A stretch of 64,000 nucleotides of DNA from NCBI RefSeq assembly GCF_014857905.1, contig NZ_JACYXE010000001.1, forward strand, positions 496,001-560,000, written 5' to 3'. Origin of the DNA: Agilicoccus flavus (GTDB lineage Bacteria; Actinomycetota; Actinomycetes; Actinomycetales; Dermatophilaceae). Numbering within the stretch: position 1 is the first letter of the stretch; each line of letters opens with the position of its first letter. Of this stretch, positions 7,645-16,218 are shown in pieces. The position numbers were made by a program, and so were the translations under genes. The notes beneath the pieces were generated by a model, which saw only the letters and a list, made by a program, of their open reading frames with translations, ran no database searches and was not told where the DNA came from.

Positions 7645-9630
7645 TCAGCCGAAGATGCTGCGCGGCAGGTCCACCGGGAGCAGCGTGGGGAGGGCGAGGA
7701 CGACGAGGGCGAAGACGACGCCGTAGATGACGACGGTCTTGGGCCGGGCCCGCGCCACGTAGAGCAGGACCCCGGGCACGAAGAGCAGGACTGCGGCCAG
7801 GTACCCGGTGAGCATGACGAGCGCGAGGAAGAACGCCATGCCGACGAAGGTCACGAGCGCCACCCCCACCTCGGGGCGCCACCCGGGGGCCGGAGTGGTC
7901 CGGGCGCGTCGGGCCCGGAGTTCCTGCACGATCCGCACGAGGCAGACGAGCAACCCGCCGACGGCGACGAGCCGCGGCATGAGCTGGGCCCCGGACGAGA
8001 ACGACTGCGCGGCGACGAGCGCGGCGACGAAGATCGCCGCCATCCCGACGCTGGCCGCGAGCGACCAGGGCGAGTCGGACAGGTAGCCCTCGCCCTCCTC
8101 CTCGTCGTCGTCGTGCCGCAGGTCGTCGCCGAGACGATGGCCGTCGTCGGCCGAGACCTTGCGGCGGGCGCGGATCGCCTTGAACAGCGCCCAGAGCGCC
8201 GGCCCGATGAGGATCGCGAGGAAGACGAGCACCCCGGGACGGGCCATCCAGCCGAGGCCGTCGTACAGGCTCTCGGTGAGGTAGTAGTAGCGCTCCATCG
8301 GAATCGCGAGGACGAAGCCGATGAGGAACGGCGCGCGCGGGAAGTCGGTCGCCTTGAAGAGCCAGCCGACGGCGCCGAGCACGATCATGATCCACAGGTC
8401 GCCGATCTGGCCGCCCTCCTGGAAGGCGCCGAGCAGCATGATGGCGAGCAGCCCGGGGGCGAGGACGGCGAAGGGGACCTTCGTCAGCTTGGCCAGCGCC
8501 GGCGTGGCGAGGAAGCAGAAGAACGCACCGACGACCGAGGCGATCGCGAAGCACCAGATGATGAGGTACATGAGGTCGAGGTGCTCGCTGACGATCGACG
8601 GCCCCGGCTGGATGCCGTAGGTCAGCAGCATCCCGAGCAGCATGGCCGACGGGACGCCGCCGGGGATGCCGAAGAGCAGCGTGGGGATGAGGTCGCCCGC
8701 CTCGACGGAGTTGTTCGCGCTCTCGGGGCCGACGATGCCGCGCGGGTCGCCCTTGCCGAAGTTGCGCTTGTCCTTCGCGGTCGCGACGGCCTGGCCGTAC
8801 GCGAGCCAGGTGCCGGCGGTGGCGCCGACGCCGGGCAGCACACCGGCCCAGATGCCGATGAGCGCGCCGCGGATGACCTGCGTCCAGTGGGTGAGCCACT
8901 CGCGGATGCCGGCGCCCCAACCGGCACCGCCGAGGGTGACCATGTCGCGGTCGACGACCCGCTGGTTGACGCGGGTGGCGATCTCGGCGAGGCCGAAGAT
9001 GCCGAGGGCCACCGCGACGAGCGAGAGCCCGTCGCCGAGGAACAGCGAGCCGAAGGTGAAGCGCTCCTCGGCGGTCGTCGGCGACATCCCGACGAGCCCG
9101 AGGAGCAGGCCGAGGAAGCCGGTGGCGAGGCCCTTGGCGACGTTGCCGCGGGAGAGCACGGCGGCCAGCGCGACGCCGAGGACGGTGAGCATGAACAGCT
9201 CGGGGCTGGCGAAGGACAGCACGAGCGGCCGGGCCAGCGGCACGGCCAGGGTGAGGCCGAGCGCGCCGATGAGACCGCCGGCCATCGAGGAGAGGAAGGC
9301 CAGCGACAGCGCGCGTTTGGCCTGCCCCTTCTTCGCCATCGAATAGCCGTCGAGCATCGTCACGCTCGCCGACGCCGAGCCGGGCGCCCCGAGGAGGACG
9401 GCCGAGACGGTGTCGGAGGTGTGCACGACGGCCAGGGCACCGATGAGCAGGGCGAACGCCTGGGAGGGGTCCATGCCGAACGTGATCGGCAGGAGGATCG
9501 CGACCGCCCCGGTCCCGCCGAGACCGGGGATGAGACCCATGACGAGACCCGCGACGACCCCGGCGAACAGCATGAGCAGCAGGGAGGGTTGGGCCAGGGA
9601 TTGGAGCGCGGCGAGCGCAGCATCGAGCAT
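7645..9630 (-). CDS. Tripartite tricarboxylate transporter, TctA-TctB fusion
   Basis: Membrane part of a TTT-family secondary transporter (661 aa). The ATG at 9630 has GGAG upstream. Residues 1-about 480 are a full TctA: the N-terminal signature LIPGLGGTGAVAILLPITFGM, the second inverted-repeat copy GVLPGVGATAGTWLAYGQA, and PESANNSVEAGDLIPTLLFGIPG. After an acidic linker (DDLRHDDDEEEGEGY, near residues 500-520) the last about 140 residues form four hydrophobic helices with TctB character (PWSLAASVGMAAIFVAAL and so on). TctA and TctB are usually separate genes, and no separate tctB is present here, so this looks like a real fusion. The substrate is a carboxylate delivered by the receptor encoded just upstream. 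Confidence 0.87.
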   Translation of the reverse strand: MLDAALAALQSLAQPSLLLMLFAGVVAGLVMGLIPGLGGTGAVAILLPITFGMDPSQAFALLIGALAVVHTSDTVSAVLLGAPGSASASVTMLDGYSMAKKGQAKRALSLAFLSSMAGGLIGALGLTLAVPLARPLVLSFASPELFMLTVLGVALAAVLSRGNVAKGLATGFLGLLLGLVGMSPTTAEERFTFGSLFLGDGLSLVAVALGIFGLAEIATRVNQRVVDRDMVTLGGAGWGAGIREWLTHWTQVIRGALIGIWAGVLPGVGATAGTWLAYGQAVATAKDKRNFGKGDPRGIVGPESANNSVEAGDLIPTLLFGIPGGVPSAMLLGMLLTYGIQPGPSIVSEHLDLMYLIIWCFAIASVVGAFFCFLATPALAKLTKVPFAVLAPGLLAIMLLGAFQEGGQIGDLWIMIVLGAVGWLFKATDFPRAPFLIGFVLAIPMERYYYLTESLYDGLGWMARPGVLVFLAILIGPALWALFKAIRARRKVSADDGHRLGDDLRHDDDEEEGEGYLSDSPWSLAASVGMAAIFVAALVAAQSFSSGAQLMPRLVAVGGLLVCLVRIVQELRARRARTTPAPGWRPEVGVALVTFVGMAFFLALVMLTGYLAAVLLFVPGVLLYVARARPKTVVIYGVVFALVVLALPTLLPVDLPRSIFG

Positions 9631-9640
9631 CGTGGGCTCC

Positions 9641-10819
9641 TCAGTCGATCGCGACGTTGTAGGTGGACTTCAGGAAGGTGACGATGCGCTCCCGCAGGGC
9701 GTCGTCGACCGTGTACGCCTTCTGCATCCGGGCGCGCAGGTCGCCGGCGGCGTCGAGCGGGTAGCCGCCGAGGACCTTCTTGGCGGCCTTGACGAAGCCC
9801 GCGTCGGCGCCGAGCTTCTCGGCGCTCGTCCGCAGGAGCTCGACGGCGGCGGTCGGCGTCGCGCCGGGCACCCAGAGCGCCTTCTGGTAGGTGTAGGTGA
9901 CCCCGAGCACGGTGCGGTAGGCCGCGAGCTTCTGCGGGTCGGGCGCGCCCCCGTGGAGCTGGGTGTACGCCTCGACCACGGTCGGCAGGTCCTCGAAGTT
10001 CGGGTCGCGCACGACGTTCCCGGCCTCGTCGACCTGGCCGAGGCTGAAGAGCGCCACCGCCGACTTGTCCTTGACGAGCCCGCCGACCGCCGCCGGGTAG
10101 GCCGAGGTCGTCGCGTAGTCGATGTCGATCTCGCCGCGCTGCAGCGCGAGGTTGACGGGGCCGCGGCCCTCGAAGCCGAAGATCGCCTCGACGTCCATCT
10201 CGAGCAGGTCGAAGGCGAGCAGCGTCGTCAGGTCCAGCCCGGTCGCGGTGATGCCGCCGAAGCGCAGGGGCGTGCTGCGGCCGACGAGGTCGCGCAGTCC
10301 CTTGACGCCGGCCGCGGCGCGGGCGTAGACGACCGCGCCGGTGCCGTTGGCGACGATGGGCTGCATCTGCGTGTAGTCGTACTTCACCGCGTGCTTCTTC
10401 AGCAGGTAGGGCACGACGGTCGTCGCGGTGCTGACGAGCACCTCGGTGCCGTCGGGGCGAGCCGAGAGGGCGAAGTGGTTCGTGCCCGTGATGCCCTCGC
10501 CGCCGGCTTCGTTGATCGGCGCGAACCCCGGGTGGCCGGGGACGATCTTGACGAGCTCGGTCCCGACGAAGCGGGCCCACGTGTCGGTGCCGCCGCCCTC
10601 GGCGATGGGGATGAGGAACTCGAGGGTCTCCCCCTCGTAGTCGCCGTCCTCGGTGGAGGAGGGCGGGTTGAGCAGGTCGCCACCGAAGACGGTGCCGAGG
10701 CCGGCCAGGACCGCGAAGCCGCCCATGATGCCGAGCGCGGTGCGCCGGGACGGCGGGGGCGGGTCGGTGGGATGGGTGATCAGCTGCGCGGGCTCGGCGG
10801 GATCGAGGCGTTCAGGCAT
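9641..10819 (-). CDS. TctC/BUG-family tricarboxylate-binding receptor
   Basis: Periplasmic-type receptor of the TTT transporter (392 aa). The ATG at 10819 follows GGAGG. The N-terminus holds twin arginines and a hydrophobic stretch (SRRTALGIMGGFAVLAGLG) with no lipobox Cys, so it is either Tat-exported or membrane-anchored. BUG features follow: LEFLIPIAEGGGTDTWARFV (the first ligand loop), GGEGITGTNHFA, RFGGITATGLD, and VNLALQRGEIDIDYATTSAYPAAVG. Its start overlaps the isomerase stop by 8 bp and the transporter gene begins 10 bp after its stop, so all three are co-transcribed. The ligand is unknown; the isomerase next door hints at an aconitate- or oxalomesaconate-like acid. Confidence 0.87.
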   Translation of the reverse strand: MPERLDPAEPAQLITHPTDPPPPSRRTALGIMGGFAVLAGLGTVFGGDLLNPPSSTEDGDYEGETLEFLIPIAEGGGTDTWARFVGTELVKIVPGHPGFAPINEAGGEGITGTNHFALSARPDGTEVLVSTATTVVPYLLKKHAVKYDYTQMQPIVANGTGAVVYARAAAGVKGLRDLVGRSTPLRFGGITATGLDLTTLLAFDLLEMDVEAIFGFEGRGPVNLALQRGEIDIDYATTSAYPAAVGGLVKDKSAVALFSLGQVDEAGNVVRDPNFEDLPTVVEAYTQLHGGAPDPQKLAAYRTVLGVTYTYQKALWVPGATPTAAVELLRTSAEKLGADAGFVKAAKKVLGGYPLDAAGDLRARMQKAYTVDDALRERIVTFLKSTYNVAID

Positions 10820-11957
10820 CGCGGGCCTCCGTGTCGACGTCGTCGGTGACGTGGTGGGACGGCGGGGTGTCGGCGGGGTCGGCGGACAGATAGGCGACGC
10901 CCTCGGCCAGCCGCCGGTAGGTGCGGACGGCGCCGACGACGTCGACGTCGCCGTCCCGCTCGGCGAAGGTCTCGACCAACCCCGCCGGGGTGTCGAGGCG
11001 CAGGCCGCCGGCCGGTTCGGGGAGCGCGCCCACGCGGTCGGAGACGACGGTGCCCGGGGTGCGGGCGGCGAGCGTCAGCGCGACGCTGCCGGTGATCGGG
11101 ACCGCCGGGTGGGGGGTGCCCATCGACAGCATCTGGATCCCGAGCTGCCCGCCCTCAGCGGTGGGGGCGCCGACGACGGCGAGCTTCGGCACGGCGCGGG
11201 CGGCCGCCTCGGGCGAGGGCGCGAGCCCCATCGCGACGGCGCCCGCCCGGCGGATCCCGTCGAGCGTGGCGAGGGTCTGCGCCCCGAGGTCGATGGAGTG
11301 CGGGTCCTGGTCGGCCGGGTATCCGAGGGCCGTCACGTCGACGACGACGACGGGCGCGCCCGCGTCGACCATGCTCACGGCGTAGGTCCCCGCGGGGGCG
11401 GCCAGCTCGTCCGTGGCCCGTCCCGTGGGGAGCAGGGTGCCGGTGCTGCGCCCGGCGGGGTCGACAAAGCCCATCCGCACGGGGGCGCCGAGGCCCGGAA
11501 CGCCGGGGATCGCCACGCTCGGGGTGTCGAGGAGCCGTCCGCCGGGGGTCGGCAGGTGCTGGACGATGACCTGGTCGGTGTTCGTGTTGAGCACGCGCAC
11601 GGTCGTCTCACCGGAGGGGTCGGGCTCGACCCAGCCGGAGTACACCGCGAACGCGGCGACGACGGCGGAGCAGTTGCCGCAGTTGCTGCCCCAGTCGACG
11701 ACGGCCTCGTCGATGCCGACCTGGGCGAACGTGTAGTCCACGTCGATGTCGGGGCGGTCGGACGGGGACAGGATGACGGCCTTGCTCGTCGTCGAGGTGC
11801 CGCCGCCCACACCGTCCACCTGGCGGGCATCCGGGCTGCCGTACAGGCCCAGCAGGACCTCGTCGACGGTGCGGCCGGGGACGTCGAGGTCGTCGCGGCG
11901 GAAGACCCAACACTTGCTGGTGCCGCCACGCATCCACGTGGCCGGAATCGCGATCAC
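10812..11957 (-). CDS. PrpF-family aconitate/oxalomesaconate isomerase
   Basis: Allylic isomerase of the PrpF family (381 aa). I chose the GTG at 11957 because AAAGGAG lies just upstream. The alternative ATG at 11972 would contain that site. The N-terminus IPATWMRGGTSKCWVF is the family signature with the conserved Lys, and WGSNCGNCSAVVAAFA carries the catalytic Cys region. GGGTSTTSKAVIL and QMLSMGTPHPAVPITGS are also typical. Family members interconvert 2-methylaconitate isomers or tautomerise 4-oxalomesaconate. First gene of the transporter operon, so it probably converts the imported acid into a usable isomer. No propionate or protocatechuate genes are nearby to choose between substrates. 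Confidence 0.85.
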   Translation of the reverse strand: MIAIPATWMRGGTSKCWVFRRDDLDVPGRTVDEVLLGLYGSPDARQVDGVGGGTSTTSKAVILSPSDRPDIDVDYTFAQVGIDEAVVDWGSNCGNCSAVVAAFAVYSGWVEPDPSGETTVRVLNTNTDQVIVQHLPTPGGRLLDTPSVAIPGVPGLGAPVRMGFVDPAGRSTGTLLPTGRATDELAAPAGTYAVSMVDAGAPVVVVDVTALGYPADQDPHSIDLGAQTLATLDGIRRAGAVAMGLAPSPEAAARAVPKLAVVGAPTAEGGQLGIQMLSMGTPHPAVPITGSVALTLAARTPGTVVSDRVGALPEPAGGLRLDTPAGLVETFAERDGDVDVVGAVRTYRRLAEGVAYLSADPADTPPSHHVTDDVDTEARDA

Positions 11958-12034
11958 GCCCACTCCTTTCATCGGGTGAGCGCCACTGTGTCGCCACCGC
12001 GCCTGAAGCGCCAGGTGCAACAGCTGCACCGGGG

Positions 12035-12049
12035 TGAAGCATCACTTCA
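12035..12049. promoter_or_regulatory. Likely LysR operator, site 1 (TGAAG-N5-CTTCA)
   Basis: TGAAGCATCACTTCA is an inverted repeat of TGAAG with a 5-bp spacer. It sits in the divergent gap, 78 bp upstream of the isomerase GTG, where it could act on the operon promoter. It shares its half-site with site 2 nearer the regulator gene. Confidence 0.6.
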
Positions 12050-12158
12050 TTGGCGACGTGGAACCCCCGCCGAGGGCGCTCCCGACCGGCGCGTCACGCC
12101 TCCCGCAGCGACGCCGGGTCGCAGTTCGTGAAGTAGATTCAGCACATGCGCCGTAAGG

Positions 12159-12173
12159 TGAAGCAAAGCTTCA
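12159..12173. promoter_or_regulatory. Likely LysR operator, site 2 (TGAAGCAAAGCTTCA)
   Basis: Perfect palindrome TGAAGC-AAA-GCTTCA, which contains the T-N11-A frame of LysR boxes. It is 38 bp upstream of the LysR start and fits autoregulation. A weaker relative (TGAAGTAGATTCA, 12129-12141) lies between sites 1 and 2, making a three-site cluster in 140 bp. Confidence 0.65.
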
Positions 12174-12210
12174 TCCGATTCTCCGACAACCGTCCACGAG
12201 GTGAGACGAC

Positions 12211-13125
12211 GTGCTGGACGTCACCCGACTGCGCATCCTGCTCGCCGTCGTCGAGTCCGGATCGGTGACCGGCGCCGCCGATCTCCTGTCCTACTCCCCC
12301 TCCGCGGTGTCGCAGCAGCTCCGCCGCCTCGAGCGCGAGGTCGGGCAACCGCTCCTGCAGCGGAACGCCCGGGGCATGGCCCCCACCGACGCGGGAACGG
12401 TCCTCGCCGCCCACGCGCGGCGCGTCGTCCGGCAGCTCTCCGCCGCCGAGGCCGACCTGCGCGAGATCGCCGGCCTGCGGCGCGGACACCTCGAGTTCGG
12501 GACCTTCCCGACGGTCGGCAGCTCGTTCGTGCCCATCGCCGTCCGCCGCTTCCGCGAGCTCCACCCGTCGGTGACCCTGACGATCCGCAGCGAACGCGAG
12601 AACGCGCTCGTCGCGATGTTGGAGGACGGCCGCATCGGCCTCTCGCTGCTCTGGGACTACGAGTGGGCGCGGCTCGACGCCGCCCGCTTCGCCCTGACCC
12701 CCCTCTTCCAGGACCCCACCGCACTCGTCGTCGCCGCCGACCACCCCATGGCCCGGCGCCGGGAGGTCACCCTCCGGGAGCTGGCGTCCGAGGCGTGGAT
12801 CATCCGCTCCAACGACCACCCGGTCGTCGAGGTGTTGCGCCGCAGCGCCGTGGCCGCGGGCTTCGAGCCGCGGATCTCGTTCGAGGCCAACGACTACCAG
12901 GAGGCGCAGGCGATGGTCAGCGTCGGCCTGGGGGTGGCGCTGGCCCCGCGCACCGCGGTCGTCAACAAGCACCCCCGCGTCCGGATCGTCTCGCTCGGGC
13001 AGAGCGCCCCGGCGCGCCGCATCCTCCTCGCCCACCGGCACGACCGGGTGCGGGCGCCGGCCGAGATGGGGTTCCACGAGGTGCTCGTCGAGACGGCCCA
13101 GACCTACGAGCCGGGCGACATGTGA
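12211..13125 (+). CDS. LysR-family transcriptional regulator of the tricarboxylate operon
   Basis: 304-residue LTTR. The GTG at 12211 gives MLDVTRLRILLAVVESGSVTGAA. The winged helix covers residues 1-60, with recognition segment YSPSAVSQQLRRLEREVGQPLLQR. The effector-binding PBP2 fold covers residues 90-295 (LEFGTFPTVGSSFVPIAVRRF, then GRIGLSLLW). Divergent from the isomerase-transporter operon across 253 bp rich in TGAAGC half-sites, so it is very likely the local regulator, with the imported acid or its isomer as co-inducer. The effector itself cannot be inferred. Confidence 0.88.
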   Translation: MLDVTRLRILLAVVESGSVTGAADLLSYSPSAVSQQLRRLEREVGQPLLQRNARGMAPTDAGTVLAAHARRVVRQLSAAEADLREIAGLRRGHLEFGTFPTVGSSFVPIAVRRFRELHPSVTLTIRSERENALVAMLEDGRIGLSLLWDYEWARLDAARFALTPLFQDPTALVVAADHPMARRREVTLRELASEAWIIRSNDHPVVEVLRRSAVAAGFEPRISFEANDYQEAQAMVSVGLGVALAPRTAVVNKHPRVRIVSLGQSAPARRILLAHRHDRVRAPAEMGFHEVLVETAQTYEPGDM

Positions 13126-13175
13126 CCCGCTCCGACCCGGCCGTCCTTCGCGCCGTCCCGCCGCGCGTGGAGGCC

Positions 13176-14249
13176 TCAGGCCAGCGGCTCGGCCCCCGAG
13201 AGGATCGCCTTGAGCTTGGGCAGCAGCCCGTAGCCGTCGGGGGCCCTGACCGCCGGCGCCGGCCGGGCCACGCGCGGCGCGAAGCCCTCGTTCGACACGG
13301 GGATGCCGTGCGAGAGCACCTGCTCGGCCGGGGTGAGCTCGCGGATCCCGATGGCGCGCACGACGTCGGCGCGGTCGCGGGCGAAGTCGCCGTAGATCTT
13401 CGGGTCGTGCTGGCCGTCGTCGCCGACGAGCACCCACTGGATGTGAGGGAACTCGCGGGTCAGCCGGTGCAGGCTCTCGCGCTTGTGGTCCTGGCCCGAC
13501 CGGAACCAGCCGGTGTTCGTGGGGCCCCAGTCGGTGAGCAGCAACGGCCCGGCGGGGTACCCGTGCCGGCGCAGGAAGCGCGTGAGGTTGCCGCACGTGT
13601 TCCACGCTCCGGTCGAGAGGTAGAAGATCGGCGCCCCGGGATGGTCGGCGAGCAGGTCGCGGTACATCGGCGCCATGCCGGGCACGACGCTGCGCGCCTG
13701 CTCGTGCAGGACGAACGTGTTCCACGCGGCGATGAGGGGACGGGGCAGGGCGGTGATCATCACGGTGTCGTCGATGTCGCTGACCACCCCGAACGTCTGG
13801 TCGGCCGCGACGATGTAGACGTCGGCGGGGACGGGGTCGCCCCCCACTGGCGCGATGGTGAGGCGCTGCCAGCCCGGCTGCAGGCCGTGGTCCTCGATGA
13901 CCGTGTCGATGTACCCGCTGCGGTCGGTGCGCGTCCGGTGCTCGCGCCCGCCCACGGTGATGACGGCCTCGGCGTCGGCGGCCTGCGCCGTCATGAACGC
14001 CCGCCACCCCCGCACCTGCGCCTCGGCCCGCTCGCGCAGGGTGCTCGCGGCCTGCGCCTGGGCGTCGGGCTCGTCGTCGGGCATGGGCACGCGCGTGAGC
14101 AGGATGCGGCCGAGGACGCGGACGAAGCTCTCGCTGCCGTAGCCGGGATGCGCGATGGCGCTCGGTTCCCACCCCCGCCCGCGCAGGACGTCGGTGATCT
14201 TCCGATTGACCGCGTCTTCGACGAGCGCGGCGGCGTGCGGGCGGGCCAT
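13176..14249 (-). CDS. App1-type phosphatidate phosphatase-domain protein (DUF2183)
   Basis: 357-residue protein with the App1 catalytic domain, a HAD-like phosphatase. The key motif DIDDT (DxDxT) is at residues 158-162 in FGVVSDIDDTVMITAL. The second motif is IFYLSTGAWNTCGNLTRFL and the third is WVLVGDDGQHDPKIY, matching the HAD Ser/Thr and acidic motifs. The N-terminal 150 residues form a beta-rich domain typical of bacterial homologues. Yeast App1 dephosphorylates phosphatidate and diacylglycerol pyrophosphate; the bacterial substrate is not established. Convergent with the LysR gene. Confidence 0.82.
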   Translation of the reverse strand: MARPHAAALVEDAVNRKITDVLRGRGWEPSAIAHPGYGSESFVRVLGRILLTRVPMPDDEPDAQAQAASTLRERAEAQVRGWRAFMTAQAADAEAVITVGGREHRTRTDRSGYIDTVIEDHGLQPGWQRLTIAPVGGDPVPADVYIVAADQTFGVVSDIDDTVMITALPRPLIAAWNTFVLHEQARSVVPGMAPMYRDLLADHPGAPIFYLSTGAWNTCGNLTRFLRRHGYPAGPLLLTDWGPTNTGWFRSGQDHKRESLHRLTREFPHIQWVLVGDDGQHDPKIYGDFARDRADVVRAIGIRELTPAEQVLSHGIPVSNEGFAPRVARPAPAVRAPDGYGLLPKLKAILSGAEPLA

Positions 14250-14810
14250 GGGCTCGACGGTACGCGATCAGCGGCGTCGACCGCGGTCTGTGACGTGCGC
14301 GACACCCGGCGAGAACCGCGACCGTCGCCCGTGGCTGCGCCGCCGCTCAGGGGAGCGCGGGACCTGCCGATATGGCCGTCGAGCGAGTCACGTCGCGTCC
14401 GCATCGCCAGGAGGGCACGCGGACGTCTGCGGCGTCGGCTCCTTCCACGGAGGGACGGCACCAATGGGCAGGACGCCCGCGCGCACCCGCGCGCCCCGCA
14501 GCACCGCACGACCCGGCGCGCCCCGCACGGAGACCGGGCGATGAAGGCCGACCACGGCCGCGCGCCCCTGAGCGCCCGACGCGCCGCGCCGCGGCGACGC
14601 ACCCGACTCGCCTCCGCCCCGGTCCGACCCCACGGGGTCGCGCCGCGCGGCACCCGGCCGACGCGAGCGGGGCTGTCGCGGTCGCACACGGACCCCGTTC
14701 GCGGGCACGGCGTCTCGTGTCGGCACACCCAGGGCCTGGAGGAGGTCTGGTCCGCGCGGCACGCGGGTAGTGTCGTCGCGACCGAGCACCTGCCGACGTG
14801 GAGGAACCAC
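14250..14810. other. 561-bp intergenic region, no supported gene
   Basis: Divergent gap between the App1 and BrkB genes. Several frames are open on both strands, but they are Arg/Pro/Ala-rich with no recognisable domain, and none has a ribosome site in a sensible place. A GCGGGTAGTGT element at about 14763-14773 could be a -10 for the downstream gene, with GGAGG at 14800 as its ribosome site. Confidence 0.5.
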
Positions 14811-15878
14811 ATGTCCGACGACGCCGGGTCGGCTGCGACCCGCGAGAACGCCCCGAACCCCGATCATCCCGACAAGCCCGACTCGCTCACCGACATCAGC
14901 AAGCCGTCGTGGACCTTCACCGCCAAGAAGGCGTTCATGGAGTTCACCCGCGACCAGTGCACCGACCTCGCGGCGAGCCTGACCTACTACGCGGTCCTCG
15001 CCCTCTTCCCGGCGCTGCTGGCGCTCGTGTCGCTCCTCGGCGTCTTCGGTCAGGGCCAGGAGTCGGTCAACCGCATCCTCGAGACGACGAACGGGGTCGT
15101 GCCCGCCTCGGCGCAGGAGCAGATCCGGCCGGTCATCGCGCAGATGGTCAACTCCGGCGGAGCGGGCCTCGCGCTCGTCCTCGGTATCCTCGGCGCGCTC
15201 TGGTCGGCCTCGGGCTACGTCAACGCCTTCAGCCGAGCGATGAACCGCATCTACGAGATCGACGAGGGCCGCCCGATCTGGAAGCTGCGCCCGCTCATGC
15301 TGGTGCTCACCCTCGTCATCCTCGTGCTCGTCGCGCTCGTCCTCGTGGGCCTCGTCGTCAGCGGCCCGGTGGCCCAGTTCGTCGGCGACCTCGTCGGCCT
15401 CGGCTCCACCGCCGTGACCGTCTGGGACCTTGCCAAGTGGCCGGTCATCCTCGTCGTCGTCATCTTCATCGTGGCGCTGCTCTACTACGTCACGCCCAAC
15501 GTCAAGCAGCCCAAGTTCCGCTGGGTCTCGGTGGGCGCGGCCGTCGCCATCCTCACCTGGGTGCTCGCCTCCGCGGCCTTCGGCTTCTACGTGGGCAACT
15601 TCGGCAGCTACAACAAGACGTACGGCGCCCTCGCCGGCGTCATCGTCTTCCTCCTCTGGCTGTGGATCACGAACAACGCCCTCCTGCTGGGCGCCGAGAT
15701 CGACTCCGAGCTGGAGCGCGCCCGTCAGCTGCAGGCCGGGATCAAGGCCGAGGAGCACCTCCAGCTGCCGCCCCGCGACACGAAGATGAGCGAGAAGGCG
15801 GAGAGCAAGCGCGACGCGATGATCGAGGAGGGTCGGCAGATCCGCCTCGAGAACGAGGCCGGGGCCGGCACCGACTGA
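14811..15878 (+). CDS. YihY/BrkB-family inner membrane protein
   Basis: 355-residue membrane protein. The ATG at 14811 has GAGGAACC upstream. A 40-residue soluble N-terminus is followed by the YihY signature DLAASLTYYAVLALFPALLALVSLLG, then GILGALWSASGYVNAFSRAMNRIYE, and further helices to about six in all (FIVALLYYVTPNV, FYVGNFGSYNKTYGALAGVIVFLLWLWI). The tail is highly charged and cytoplasmic. The family was once called ribonuclease BN in error. Its function is unknown, with transport or envelope roles proposed. It has its own strong terminator. Confidence 0.88.
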   Translation: MSDDAGSAATRENAPNPDHPDKPDSLTDISKPSWTFTAKKAFMEFTRDQCTDLAASLTYYAVLALFPALLALVSLLGVFGQGQESVNRILETTNGVVPASAQEQIRPVIAQMVNSGGAGLALVLGILGALWSASGYVNAFSRAMNRIYEIDEGRPIWKLRPLMLVLTLVILVLVALVLVGLVVSGPVAQFVGDLVGLGSTAVTVWDLAKWPVILVVVIFIVALLYYVTPNVKQPKFRWVSVGAAVAILTWVLASAAFGFYVGNFGSYNKTYGALAGVIVFLLWLWITNNALLLGAEIDSELERARQLQAGIKAEEHLQLPPRDTKMSEKAESKRDAMIEEGRQIRLENEAGAGTD

Positions 15879-15894
15879 CGCACCCCGCACTCCC

Positions 15895-15930
15895 GACAGG
15901 GCCGGACGAGACCTCTCGTCCGGCCCTGTC
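15895..15930. terminator. Terminator of the YihY/BrkB gene
   Basis: Perfect 17-bp inverted repeat (GACAGGGCCGGACGAGA with TCTCGTCCGGCCCTGTC) separated by only 2 bp, 17 bp after the stop. Confidence 0.85.
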
Positions 15931-16041
15931 GCGTTCCCCGCACCGTCCGCTGCCGCACCACATCGGCGCAGGTCGCACGGGTTGCCCTGCGCCCCGGCGT
16001 GATTCGCGCGCGTTTGCGAGATGGACATACGTTCAGTACCG

Positions 16042-16069
16042 TTGACCAGGACGATCGTTCGACTAGGGG
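16042..16069 (+). promoter_or_regulatory. Probable promoter of the small membrane protein gene
   Basis: TTGACC (16042-16047), 16-bp spacer and TAGGGG (16064-16069), about 150 bp upstream of the ATG at 16219. The remainder of the 15931-16218 gap shows nothing else recognisable. This would leave a long untranslated leader. Confidence 0.35.
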
Positions 16070-16218
16070 GTTCGTCCGGGGAGCACCGCCAGAGCGCGTC
16101 GCACCTCGGCGAGTCACGAACATCGTCCGGCCCATGGGGATGGGTCGACGAACCAGGGGGAACGGTCCGCGTCGTCGGGGGACGGCCGGGTCACCGTGTA
16201 TCGAACGTGGGGGATTCC

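Noticed and set aside
8113-9681. Long open frame (522 aa) opposite the transporter operon
   Set aside because: It is the antisense shadow of tctA and is rich in Asp/Glu/Arg/Gly with no domain.
14250-14810. Several short frames between the App1 and BrkB genes
   Set aside because: Arg/Pro-rich composition, no start sites with ribosome sites and no recognisable domain.
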